A DNA stretch of 64,000 nucleotides from Diploscapter coronatus (Eukaryota; Nematoda; Chromadorea; Rhabditida; Rhabditidae): positions 47,817,249-47,881,248 of the forward strand of contig OZ038423.1 in assembly GCA_964036155.1 (NCBI GenBank). The letters run 5' to 3'. Of this stretch, positions 1 to 12,868 are shown in pieces (the first letter of the stretch is position 1; every line of letters begins with the position of its first letter). The notes below the pieces were generated by a model. It worked only from the letters and a program-made list of their open reading frames with translations, was not told the origin of the DNA and did not search any database. The position numbers and the translations under genes were made by a program.

Positions 1-34
1 GTAGAATATTTAAAACTAAATAATTAAATTCCAG

Positions 35-1407
35 CGAGCTGCCGCCTTTGGGGTCCAATTGGATAAGCGGAGTCACAAGTCCGCTGTCTTTGAAGCCCTT
101 CATAAATTGGGTGATCTCAAGGAGCAGGAGAATCAATCAGTCAATTCTGGAAATACCAATACCAAGAGCTTGGAGGCAATTACGCTAATTATCACAGTTG
201 AATGATTTTAATCAGCCCAATTATTTTCAGGTCGAAGTACCTGACAAAATCGTGTTCATCTCTCAAGCTGCCGACCAATTAACTCCGGGACAAAGCCATA
301 AAACTTCGCAAAATTCCAGGGTTGGTCTGTGTTAATTTTTGATAAATATGAAATTTTCAGAAGGACTCAAACGGGGTCTCGTTTTTGTATCAAACCGACG
401 AAGTCAAATCTCAGATTGTTCAAGTTCAGAAGAAGCCTAAGAAAGTAAGAAATGCTTAGATAATTGCAAGCTTTTCTCGAACATTTCAGACTGATGATCA
501 AGACTTATCAGTATCTTATCCTGTCGGACTTGGAGAGGCGAGGAAGATTCACAGGGAGAAGAAGGTTTGAATAATTTCTTTCTTTTAAATATCAAAAATT
601 CTTAAATAGTAGATCTGAAAATTTCTATATTTTCGTTATTCAAAGAGGGCTTTATCACAACCAAGAATCAATGCACTTGCTTTTCAATGTTTATGAAATG
701 AAAATTCCAGAGAGTTCCCAAAGTTGTTCGTGACCTGCGTCTACCAGTAAAATATCAACCTAATAAATCTACGGAAATTCGCCGGATAATTCGCGATTTG
801 AAGGCATTTTTCTTGATTTTCTGAGAAATATCGATCTTTCAGAGGGAAAGCAGGGATATGGTATCGGGAGTTTCGCGTCAAGTGATAACTCCAGAAATCA
901 GGAGGGCTCCTAGGGATTTGAAAGTAGATGACAATATTTTCCTGAAGAATAAAAATGAAACTTTAGGAAGACAAAACCACAGAAGCTCCAGTACAAGTTA
1001 CTACCGTGAAGGATGAGGTTGAAAATTTTTAAAAATGAAGAAAAATGAAAATTCAGGAATCCAAATCACTGGACGACACCAAATGTAATTCTCAAGTTCT
1101 GAAGAAGTTAATGATGGATGTAAGTTAATTGTGCTAATTCGTTAAAATATTTAATTACTTTAACTAATTAAGCTAATGAACGAGAGTTCTTCTGAGTCTA
1201 AGAAGAAGATTAATTCGGCAGCTGAAGAGCGATTCGGAGGCAACGTTGACGTTGTTTGTTCCAGAGGACATTTTAGGTAGCTACCTATTTAGTCAACCTA
1301 ATTAACTTTAATTACCCAATTATAGCTACGTTTTCTCATCGAATCTATATTGTGAAGCAACTAAAGGGCTCATGACATGTATCGCTTATAGGCAACCTTC
1401 TTTATAA
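35..1407 (+). CDS. Ground-like domain protein (Hedgehog-related family), 3' part
   Basis: Ten phase-consistent exons: 35-175, 231-320, 361-444, 490-564, 711-803, 843-923, 967-1017, 1057-1119, 1173-1276 and 1326-1407, giving 287 residues and a TAA stop. The 5' end lies left of the window, so no signal peptide can be seen. The last three exons carry a ground-like domain, recognised by its four cysteines: CNSQVLKKLM, then VVCSRGHFSYVF, then NLYCEATKGLMTC. Ground-like proteins are secreted, nematode-restricted relatives of the Hedgehog-related families, usually linked to cuticle or epidermis. The region before the domain is basic and carries a repeated xRDLK/R motif in exons 5 and 6. Two introns use GC donors: 804-842 has no usable GT alternative. 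Intron 176-230 could instead begin at a GT at 197, leaving only 34 nt. The family call is firm; the role is inferred from family knowledge. Confidence 0.9.
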
Positions 1408-2201
1408 TTGTTCAAATTGTGTAGTTTTCAGATTTATACCAAAATTGTTTATTTGCAATATTTTAACAAAGTGCAATGCATAATAAAAGTTTGTAAAAAT
1501 CGGTAATTTTGGGCAGCTCATTGGAGGAGAGAAATCTATTACTTGTATTTCAGAATTGTTAGAAAATACTAAATTTAGTCCACACATAATTTAATTTTTT
1601 AGAAATTATGAATTTGTATCTAACAATAAGAGTCATTACTTGATATGAGGCCACACCGGATATCATTATGAGATCTAAGGTTGGTACTAGTTTCAAAATT
1701 TGCGTAAAAATGGCAAGCTGGGTCATGAGTTTGAGATCAAAATGGTTGTTTTTCAATAGAAAGCACGCAAAATCATAATCATCATAATGATTTTAAGATC
1801 CTATTAGCAGAAGTATTCACAAATAATTGAAAAAGTCAACTGAAAGCCCGTCTTGAGAAAGTAGTTGTCAGCTAAAAATTAATAACATCAAGAAATTCAT
1901 TCAAAATAGGCAAAAGTTGAGGGAAACTTCAAATTCGAAAATAATACCTGAGTTGAAGTGACTGATTATCAATCAAATTGTATAAATTAAAATTCGTAAA
2001 TCTAAGCTCCAATACAATATTCATAAAATATCACAATGATTGAGCTCGTATCTAGAAAATCAAAATTGATGTCAGAATTACATCAATGTGTTTCAAAGAA
2101 CTGCATGATTACTATCAATTTCGTAATGATTAGTTAAATGCGAAGATAACTGTCATAATTAAGCACTTAATTATCGCGCTTAATTAACATAATTTGAATA
2201 A
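1408..2201. other. Convergent 3' intergenic region
   Basis: This stretch lies between the stops of the ground-like gene and the innexin gene, which converge. It is AT-rich with no phase-consistent exon on either strand. The two minus-strand reading frames of 61-65 codons have neither splice context nor recognisable motifs. It probably holds both 3' UTRs. Confidence 0.6.
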
Positions 2202-5200
2202 TTAGACTGCTAGAGGAATATTTTCTCGTTGGCTGGCTTCTTGTATCGCATCTTGGACACTATTCGGATCGACTTCTTGCGTTTGCGGGTTAGCAGCAAT
2301 CGTCACGACGGCTCTTCTCGGCTTGATCTTCCCCAATCTACAAACTAACTGACTTAATTACCCTAACTAGGTCTAATTAGGTCAGTTGATGATCCTAATT
2401 GTCACTTAATTACCTCGTAGAAGGCGGAGTTTGCGGGGTCCCGGGTGAGGGTTGGCCTTTGGAGTCTGTATTTAAAGATCGATTTGTAGATTGAGTCCGG
2501 TTTAGACGAAAGCTTCCTCCGGTACTTCTGCAAGGGATATTTTCTAGGTTTCAGAGTATTGAAAGCGAAATTAGGAATTTTTCGAGCTAATGAATTATTT
2601 TCTTTAGTCTTAAACACATGAAAATGGAAACTTCACTCTAAATGATCCAATTTCGCACGTTTCAGAACAGTTGAAATGAGAAGCATATAAGTTCAATTCA
2701 GTTGATATGCAGCATTGTCTAATGTCATAAAAATCACCTACCTATGAGACATGATCCTTCCCAGCTGCCTATGAGTCGGGCTATCGGAGTTATTTCCGCT
2801 ATCATGTCTCTTCCTTCTTATTGATTGAGCCCTGGAAATAGTAAATATTACAAAAGTTATTTCCAAACTATTGATTTTTTTATCGGTACAATATTTGAAA
2901 AGTATGAGGCTTGTTATTGATAAGGAATCTAGAATTGCTACCTAGCGAAAGTGATCAACGACGAATCCTCATCAATGAGATTCTCAGGATGCTGCGACAA
3001 GTATCTTTTCCATAATGCGTCTGTAATTTCCGTACAGAACATGACGCCGGCATGTAGTGCAATCATCCGCAACACCATTACTCCGTCGACCTAAGATAGT
3101 CGATTTACTAACCAAAAGTGAGTATGTTTCAAATTATCAAATATGCTGTATATTGATTTGAAGATCTAGTAATACTTCAGTCTCAAGGTCAAAACGATAT
3201 AGACCAAGAAAATTTCAGCCTTTCATCAAATAAATGCATGCTTCCTTAAAATAACACGTCAATGTATCAAGTTAATATTTTGTTATTTCTTATACTTCCT
3301 AAGGACTGATATAGGATATTACTATATTTAGATAGTTCTACCTTTAAATACGTCCTAAGAAAGTGTTCAACTTGTTTTCGCTTTTCCTTTCTGAATAATT
3401 CCGGTTTGTCCGGGTCTGAGGTCAGTTCCAAATGTCTCAAAACGAATCGGAATCGGTCCCTGAAAATCCCTCTCTTTAAAAAATAAATACAAATATTCCT
3501 TGCCTATGAAACATCGATATGCTGAACCAATAGAACATATCTAGTGTCGAAGCAACGAATAACAGGGTGAACCAGAGCCAAATTAATATGAATATTTTCT
3601 CGTTGAATATGTTTATCACTAAATTGTTTTACTTGTTTTTATTTTTTTTAAAATAATTTTTTACCTAAAACACACTGTACTGAATGTCTCTGCGTATTTC
3701 CGAGCACGCGGACTTCGAAATCGCACTGAAAATACTTGTTTTTGAAAAAAAAACAACTCAAGCAGTTCCGATATATCATTAATAAAATTAGTCGACATAA
3801 CAATAGATATGTAATTTTAGACTTGATTTTCTTAGAACTCCCTTATTTCTTTGGTAAATTACAGAAAACTATTTTTCTTTTGCAAAAGTTATCCGAGTTT
3901 CGAAACCTCGACCAAAAATTCGAAATCAAGCGACCTACCAATGTGACACGAGGGAAGTTGCCCGACTCCATCCAGGTCCGACCAAAGAGGAGGTCCCTCA
4001 GAACCCCCAGTCCGTAGATGCTGTAGTCGTCCGTCTCGAGGAACTTGTTCACCAGTACGAGATTTGTCAGGATGTTTCCGACGTACATGATTTTTGTCGC
4101 CTAAATTTCAAGATTTCCATTTTTCTGATCTTAAGAGGGCTATTTTGGGTCTGAGCCTCAAAAACTCTAAGGTCTAAGTTTATTTCTTTCGTGGATTAGG
4201 TTTAAATTTTTGAAGGTCTACATTACGATCTATGATTTTAACTTACCAGATACATCCCAGTGACGTAGCTCTCGTAGTATCGCATGTTGAAGCACTTGAA
4301 GACCCTATGCAGCGTGTACTGCGTACGGCTCGTTGCCGTATGCTGATACCTGAGTTTTTCAGACCGTTTTCAAAAAAATTTAGCTAAAATATCAATTTCA
4401 TCTTTAATACTGGTTATAGATTATTAGGCTTAACTATTAAAAACGACTGTATGAATGAATCAAGCAAGTAACAATATTCAATAGTCATTATATTATGTCT
4501 CAGAAAATTGCAGAAACAATACATTTATAAGACCATCGTTCTTGCATTCTCTTTCAGTTTAATTTCATATGAAAAATCACAAAACCCACCTTAAGGCCGA
4601 TTCAATATGCCTAGACAAAGACTCTATCGTCCGTATCCGATAGTCCGGCTCGATATTTTCTTTCTCCGTAGCCATTTGAACTATGTCATTCATTCGAATG
4701 CCTAAAATAATCAATAATTTTCATAAATGCTTCAGATTTCGTCAGTCTTAACTATACAATTTTATCTTTAATAGTGCTTTGCTAATTTGTTTTCAAAAGT
4801 TTCCAAACTAATTTCGAAGTTTATTGAGGATAGATCCTTGCTCTCGAGGTTTTCATCGAAACTCTAACACAAAGTTTTTTGAAGTTAGTTAAGTTTCAAA
4901 TATTTCAGTAAAGTTGAAATCCTACCAGACTTATCGCTCATTAGTCGCCACATTAGGCATGGAATATAGTAGAGAAATGCCTGAATTAGCAAGAAGAATG
5001 GGACCCATTGATAATACGAGATTTGGCGATATTCACGTTCGGAAATATCCACCGGAATGTCCTGAAAATAGATAAGTATGAAAAAAATCAATAAAAATAT
5101 AGACCACTCAAAAATGCGTGGTAAAAAGTAATGTATTTTCATTTTATTCAATAAAACTCGGCAACAAAGCGATCTTATTTTCAATTATCAAATATTTTAA

Positions 5201-5790
5201 AACCTACCTGTTCAATCGGTACCCAATACGTATTCTGAGCCCAGCAGTACATTTCCGTGTAGGCCTCCCAACTCGCAGTAAATTGCGCAGGAACCCAGCA
5301 TTCTAGAGGGCGGCCTCCGAACTAAAAAATATATATTTAACACAATTTCGATTTATTTGCTTAATATAATTAAATATTTGAAATATAATTCATATATTTA
5401 TAGCATAACTTAGTAATTATAATTATATTATAAAGTACCTGTTTAAAAGATACCAAAACCGCCATCATGATTAGGAATGAGGACGTGTAAAAATAGGATA
5501 GACGATCCACAAAATCGTCGTCTTTACGGTAGTGCAAAAAGGAGAGAGCACTGAAATACAAAATACAATAAAAATGATATGTGTATATAAATGATATGTT
5601 CTAATGCTAGATATGTAGAAAGATCCCTATTTTTATGAATAATAAAATGATGTTGAAAAGAGCTATTGTTCTGACATAGTAATAGGGCAAAATTGAGTTT
5701 ACTTATTGATATATTATTTTAGAATATATTTAGTTATATAGTACATATATTTATTAAGCATATGTACCTAAACATATTCTGGAGCACCAT
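2202..5790 (-). CDS. Innexin (gap-junction channel subunit)
   Basis: Fourteen exons, 514 residues. Minus-strand order: 5768-5790, 5439-5550, 5208-5321, 4926-5061, 4590-4701, 4247-4349, 3939-4100, 3665-3725, 3504-3618, 3342-3459, 2942-3090, 2742-2831, 2414-2527, 2202-2337. Innexins form gap junctions and hemichannels in invertebrate plasma membranes. Visible family features: DDDFVDRL near residue 20, first extracellular-loop cysteines at 53 and 71, the YYQWV signature at 99-103 opening TM2, second-loop cysteines at 255 and 272, and four hydrophobic segments (about 27-44, 102-121, 203-220 and 283-305). The cytoplasmic tail is basic and then Ser/Thr/Pro-rich. The start MVLQNMF matches the usual short innexin N-terminus; the frame upstream stays open to about 5846. 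The intron at 3460-3503 must use a GC donor (AG|GCAAGG) to keep phase. Exon 2414-2527 is open in two frames; only the Ser/Thr/Pro-rich one fits both neighbouring phases. Which paralogue this is cannot be told. Confidence 0.95.
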
Positions 5791-8700
5791 GGCTCCAACC
5801 TCAACGACAGCTGCGTGATGATAGCCAGATGATTCACGACCGTGTCCTTAAATTGAACAATTTACCTTAAATATAAACATGAATGATAATTAAACATGTT
5901 TCAAATCTATGCATATGATTGACACTACTATTAGTAGCAATTTGAAGATCCTACCTCAGTTTCTAGCATTAAAAAGAGTGGATACAAAACTTTAAATATG
6001 CATCAAAATATTACAAGTATTAAATCACTTTTTAATTGGCTAGTGGGTTGAATTTCAGGTTTACAATTAATAAAAGAAATAGTCTTGATAATCCCCGTAC
6101 TTAGCGGATCACGTCTCTTCCAGTAATACGAGGCGTGTCTGGAGGTCTGCATTAGTCGTCGCGGATTTTCTCGAAATTTTTGTCGATTCTCCCCCTAACT
6201 TCAGCGAGATGGCCGTCGCTGGCAAAAGGGCCGGCCAAAAACGGCCCACAAACATTCAAACCACACACCACGATCAGCCAAAAATTCGATATTTATCGAA
6301 AAAAAAATGAGAAAGCGACTGGAAACGTCAAAAATATCGCTAAATAAATTTACATAGAGAAAAAAACGATGGAAGAAAATAATCAATGTTACAGGAAAAG
6401 ATGGGACGATATAAATGACAAAATAAATAGTAATCTCAACATTTTCTTTAATTAATCAACTATAAAATATATTCCCCTTTATGGTCAAATAGTAGGCGTC
6501 TTTGTATTTGTATAAAATGGAAAGATATTTGTAGGTGAATCAATATGTCCATTTCCGGCAAAATATTCACAGGCAGATGTGAAAACGCGTACGACGCAGA
6601 TTTCGGATTTCGACTACAACATATTTTGAACTTTTCCAAACAAGATTTATACTTGAAAGTGAATAAGCTTCAAAAAATTTAGGATACGTGAAAATGTCAA
6701 ATGATAACTGTTATAGATCTGTTTTGTTAAATAAAAAATATGTTACAATTACCTGAGCCTAGGCAATTCACAGAAGTAATAAATCAAAATGTTAAGTTAG
6801 TGGATACGTTTGAAGAAAATGTTGGACTAAAGCACATTTTTGCTGGTATAGTTTTCCTCTGACATGATTGCTCAGAATTATGCAAATAAACCTAAAATAA
6901 AATTCTGGAGGAGTTGAAGGTGGAATTTCAAAATATCCTGACAACATTTCGACATCACTTATTATTTCGAATAGCGTTATGAATGAAGAGAGGGTGAGCG
7001 AAAAATGGAACTTTTTCCTTAAAATGTCCATATAAAACTAGGCTCAATGAACCGTAGGTTCAACGCATAAAACCTAAGGCAAAAAGGACCCCCAATATTG
7101 AGAGTTTGGGGAGGGGGCAGACTAAGATCTTTTGTTTTCAAAACTCTGCCCTATGATAAAATAGAGAACCTAAAAACTGGCTGAAATATAAAAATGTCCG
7201 TTTTTGATCCAAAAATAATCGCCGAAAAATGAAATGACAAAGATTATGTCCAGAGAATAAACTAGATATTGCTGAAAACGGTCATTTTAGAAATTCCTAG
7301 AAAATAGATTGAGATAAAAGTTACCTAAACTTATAAGGGGCCGACCTCTTGAAAAATTGATCTCGTACTTTAGGGCGAAAGTTAGGAAATGTTGAGAGTT
7401 TTCGATGGATAAAATAGCATGAAAAGTTGAGAAACGGGATAGATTGCAAATAGACGAAATATCATCGAATTTGAAGATATTAAGAAATAAAATAGGGAAA
7501 TGGAATGAAAAAGAAATCGGAAATGAAGAAATAGTGTGAAGAATCGGGACAAATTAGAAGTAAAGAAGGGGAATTCGCTCTCGAAGAGTTGAATTACAAG
7601 CCAAAAGCAGATTTCCGCTCTATATCATATTATTGCATCATGTCGTCTATTGACCAAATTGGTGTATTCTTAGATTTTCCAGAGTTCAAATTTTCGTATT
7701 TCGGATTGATTTTAGGGGAATTGTAGCTTGCAAATATAAGATTTGTATAGTTAGTGCATAAAATGTCGGTATAATACTACCATGAATAAAATAATTAAAA
7801 ATAATCATGTTTCAGGATAATTCTTGTTTAAGAATTAAATTAATTTGTAGTTTCAACTCGAAATCAATAGTCCACATTTAATATAGCCTCTAAAATATGT
7901 ATGTTTCAAAGTTATCTTTGTAAATATAGAATAATATCTCAATCAGTAATTACAGATTAGGGTCAAAATTATAATAAATTTGATAAAGAAATACAAGTTA
8001 AAGTTTAAAGGAATCAGCATTTATCCAAATTTGGAATTGATGAATGAGTTATTCGCGCTTTGGAAAATTTCGACTCTTCCGTTCCGAGAATTAGTGTTCG
8101 GTCGCGCATAAAATAAAACCACAAAAACGAACTTTAATGTAAACTCTTTGGGAAGAGAAATCTATAAATGTTTGTATTTCCTAATCTATATTTTTAATCT
8201 TTTAAATTCTAATTCGAATAAAAATATATCTTTTACATAAGAATATGTATCAAAGTAGTTTTAACATTGATATCAAAACCTGAATTATGTCAAATATGGA
8301 ATATCATCATATTTCTATCCTGTCATTGATTCTTATCATAAGCATATGTGATATTATTCGAAATATATTTTAAAATGGTTTTCGTCATTTGAAAAACGAA
8401 CGGAAATTGCTTACGACAATGTGCGAAGACTGAACTTTGAATTGATAAACAAAATGCGAAAATGCATGTCATGGATTTTGACATTTTAGATAAGAATATA
8501 TCAAATATTTTACAAATTATTTGGTAATTATTATGGTATTTATCTTAAAGCATTCAACAGGTAATAAAAAATGATAACTCTCAATATTAAGCTACCTTTA
8601 AAGTGGGCTCAAATTAATACGATGACGATATAGTTTTCACACCATTTTTAATCAATTATCTCAAAGCCAAACAAAAAAGCGGGAAATTCAACGCGATTAA

Positions 8701-11700
8701 ACGAATTGGTCTCTAAGGGATAACTTAAATAAGATATAAAAGCGCTTCCGAGAATATGCTAATGAAAAAACAAGGTGGTTAGAGTAAAGGTTAAAAATTA
8801 GACACGGAAATATATTGTACAAAAATAGATTATTATTTGAGAATGTAAATGATACAAATAATATGTATGAATCAAAGTCCAAAATATGATCAAAATGACA
8901 AAATTATGTACAAATTCTAGCTTAAGCTAGGTTTGAGACCTTCGTTCTTTAAATCCTAAACCTTTATTTCTTTGCACTCGCATTTTCCCATAAAAGCGCG
9001 CCCAGATTGCTTTGGAGCAATTAGGGCTTTCCGAAACTTTTCATTCACATTTTTCGCTTTTACAAAAATCTTAAATCCATTCATTGTTTTTCTAAGTAAT
9101 TATAGTCTAAATCAGACATCTGAATTTAAGTTTAGTAATGCTGAAATTAAGCACGAATCATAGTTTTCGAGGTATTCTTTGAAACCAATGATGTCAATAT
9201 TCCAATGATAAAAAGTATCAAGCTTACTGAAAAAGTTACGCGTTACCATGGATTTTTGCCAGGACTTCGAGTCTAATGATAAAGCTCACTATAATACGAG
9301 GAAAAGTCTTGATATATTAAGATAATATAAAAAATATCCTATAGATGAATAGTTGCTATCTATTACGGGAAAAGACTTGTAATTGAGCTTCATATGATTC
9401 AAGATGAATAATAATTTAGAATATCTCATTTTTGGATAATCTAATAACTTGAGGGATTTTTAAACATCTTATGTTTTCAGAAATATTTTGATATCAAAAT
9501 TTATGAATTTTAGATTCGAAAAAAAAAATCGGAAGAAACAATTTTCTCGCTACATTCTTATTCTATTCCCTGAAATTATATAGCATGCATGGTTTCACAT
9601 TTTTCTATCGCCAAAATTCCAAAATATCAACGACAAATGTGTGGCGATGTCGGAAACCTCTCAAGTGTGGAGGCAAATTTGTGACGGCAAATAGGGAATA
9701 AAAGAAATGCGACAAGATTAGAAAGTATCGAAATATGTGTGGATAAAGATATCGAAATCCGATAAAAACATGTTCATATAATAGTTCTTAGTAACTATTA
9801 TATCATCTAACGACATTGCAATTTTGTCATGGCATTAACCATCATCTACGAAGTATAAAACTCAAATTTCCGAACCTCAAGATCTTATATACAAGATTCG
9901 TTATTAAAGAATAGGTACACGGTATGTTTCTAGATAATTCATAATAGTCCTTTTCTAGCCATAGGATAATAAGATAATAGCTCGATATCAAAGTTTAAAA
10001 TTTAAAATAGCAAGTACAAATTTAAGTTCATTTTTAATTCAGTGATGTAAACGTCCGCGAGGAGAAAAATTACGCGTGAGTTTTGCAAAATTGTCCTCGA
10101 GAATCGATTTTCGGCTCGGGGCTGTGAAAATACGCAGCAGCAGAAATGGAGCGGAAATTCTCAGGTAAAAGGTAAAGATGAAGAATCTAAACACGGCCGA
10201 TTCGAGAGTAAATGAAAGATGAGAGGAAATTAGAGAATCTAGAAATCCAGGTGCAAGAAATCGCTTCTTTGATATCATAGCATCAGGGCATGATGAAGGA
10301 TGGATGAGAAATACGATTATTCTAATATCGTACAACAAATATAGCTGAAGAATTAAATAACAATGGGTCATACGATGAGGTAAGCTAAATAATTTTTTGC
10401 AGATACAGAGCTTATACTAGCAAATTAAGGTTGGTGAGAAATAAAGAAATTATAATACGATTAAGCTAGAATCCTCTTTAAAATAGCTATGATTATAGTT
10501 GAAACATACAAATTTTCATCTCCTAAAGGTGGACCTAAATTTATTGCAAAATTCAGGAAGAAAGATCTAGAGGTGATAATTTAGTCACTTTTTAAGGAAA
10601 GGGAAATTTGAAACATAAACTGCAAGCTTTCAATTGAAAAGGCAAGGAAAAAGTTGCCGTTGTTTGCAAGGGGACAACTAATTTGATTCTATGTTTGGCG
10701 CCTCCCGTGAATTCTCGCGGATGACCAAGCCAGCGCAATTTCACGGGGTTAGACCTGACAGGACAGGAAAATGAGATGAACGTCAAGGACTTGAATTAAA
10801 ATATTGCGGAAGAAAAGTTTAGAAATTCATTATCCATTCAAGAAAAAGCTGATCTTCATAGAAATAGTTTTCTGCTTCACAGCGGTTACGAAGAGCAACT
10901 TTATCTATGATAAACATACACATTGAAATAATATGTTTCAAATTTTTGAATATAAAAAAATAAAGCAAAAGCTTGGTAATAAAAGTGATCAAGTGATGCA
11001 TAAGAAACCAAGATTCTGAAATATTCCGAGCAAAACATTCAAGTTCACGAAAGTCCAGAGTCACATCTAAAAAAATTTCATAGCCGCATTGACAGCCTTA
11101 ACTTTGCGGCTGACTTTGACTCTCATCGAGCGTTTTTCGAACGTGAAAAACGCGACATAAGCGAATTAGAGCAGCAGGGCCGAAAGTAATTTTTGCACAG
11201 CCGCGGCTCGCCGGAAAATTCCCCCAACTCATTCGCGGCAAAAATTCGGTTAGTGCAGAGAAAAGGTAATTTCCAAAAGAAGAGACGGCAAAAATTACCC
11301 AGCCTTTAATCTTGTATCTTTCAATATAGAATTTGGCCAGAGTCGCAGAACTTAATGATATTTGAAGGGCCAGTCAAGAAACGACCAATTCGAGTTTAGG
11401 ATACCTAGCTATTAAAATTGGATAGTTTGGAATTTAGTTTAGAAGCCCGAAAACAACAAGGAACTGGTCTTCTTCAAATCCAATTTCGAAAGTGTTTTCT
11501 GCTTCCAGGATTTTGATGTTGCAATGTTTCAAAGGTCCGAAAATTCAATGATGTTTTTGGGGCATTTTTAAAATCAATGAATTACATTGTAGCCGAATGC
11601 TATACAGCATTATCAATAATTCAGAATAGTACACGCAAATTTGAAAAGTATTCAAAAATATTTTTAAAATATGAATATTCTATTGCTAAGCAGAATGACG

Positions 11701-12460
11701 AAACAATGCCAATTAATACTTTCATCATAAGTCTAGATTTGAAACATGCCCAAAATATCGTATAAAATATTTCTGGACTAACCCTGCCTAGAGTGGCGTC
11801 CGGTTCTCAGAGATTCGCGCTGTCGATAGAGCGACGGCATTTGACGAGGCACACGACAGACCAACCGAGGCTATGAGATGACTGTCCGCTAGCTAACGAC
11901 CTGAAAGTCTTAAATGTAAATGTATTGAAGAACCAAGAGAATTTTTTTTTGCAATATCTACACTTGTAACATCAACAGTTTATAAAATAGTATAGTAATG
12001 ATTAGATATGGGTTATTTACTATACTGCCTTATTATATGGAGCTATCGATATGTTTTCGCGGCTGAGAATAATTTCATATCATTGTGGCTTTCAGCATTT
12101 TCATTTTTGCAAATAAATGAGCCATTATTCTTCCTAAATCTAGTGTAAACAAAATATGTAAATGAATTGGGATAACATAAAATAGAAATCGGCTTATATG
12201 ATTTTAGCCCTAAGATAAAATAATATCTTAGCTTGAAATTTTGGAAATTTCATTCAATCTACCGGCCACCAACCAGACTGGAAAGTTTATGTTTTTGAGG
12301 AAAAAGTGGGTGAAATATTTGGAAAATAAACATTTTCATACTATCATAAAATCTACCTTATATGGTGCATCGTCTCACGTCGAGTCCAGAAATCGGTTCG
12401 ATCGTTGCACGACAATTTATAAAGGGAATACGATAGCAGATACAGTTAGGTCTCGTCAGA
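5791..12460. other. Long AT-rich intergenic region upstream of the innexin gene
   Basis: No gene could be supported in these 6.7 kb. The innexin promoter and any 5' non-coding exon must lie in the first part; a GC-richer patch at about 6090-6260 is a candidate. Further GC-richer patches stand out at about 10660-10780, 11080-11260 and 11780-11890, without coding phase or tRNA structure. A 28 bp perfect hairpin lies near 9777-9804. Reading frames here are no longer than chance in such AT-rich sequence. Confidence 0.5.
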
Positions 12461-12868
12461 ATGAAGCCAGATAACGTCACATCCAAGGTCGTCGAGGATT
12501 CAGAAGCTGGAACGACGAAGCGCATACGACGATCGGTGCAGGACCATCTGGAAGTAAAGCATTTCAGGTTTATTGGAACAAAGAGTGGAGTTAGGTTGAA
12601 CAATGTAAAAACGAAATGGATTTTGAGATGATTTGAAACATAACAGGAAAATATTGATCTTCCAAGTTTCAGAATAGTAGGAGATTTGAGTAATGTTCTA
12701 CATTACAAGACGATGATCAACAACGTAGCTAAAAGCTATTTTCCCCCTAAGTTGCTTGAAACCTACTTCTCAACCTTCATAAGAACCAAGTTTAAGAAAA
12801 TCCGTGTTGTTAGATTCGATAAAAATCGACAATCGCTCGGTAATTATGCGGAATCAATTAGACACTAG
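12461..12868 (+). CDS. Candidate small orphan gene (100 aa, 2 exons)
   Basis: ATG at 12461 lies one base after a CAG acceptor-like site. The first exon, 12461-12567, is GC-richer than its surroundings and reads MKPDNVTSKVVEDSEAGTTK and onward, including a KRIRRS basic motif. It ends in AG|GTTTAT. A 105 nt intron to TTTCAG at 12672 leads in matching phase to 12673-12868, which stays open for 65 codons to TAG and is Lys/Arg/Phe-rich. No domain, signal peptide or membrane segment is seen and no family was recognised. The first exon looks more coding-like than the second, so the first may be a genuine exon joined elsewhere. An alternative donor, GAA|GTAAAG, sits just upstream of the chosen one. 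No homology supports the model. Confidence 0.3.

Noticed and set aside
2402..2617. 71-codon minus-strand frame as a separate protein
   Set aside because: It overlaps innexin exon 13; the frame that fits both flanking intron phases is a different one.
10039..10371. 110-codon minus-strand frame
   Set aside because: Leu/Phe/Ser-rich with no splice sites or domain; chance length.
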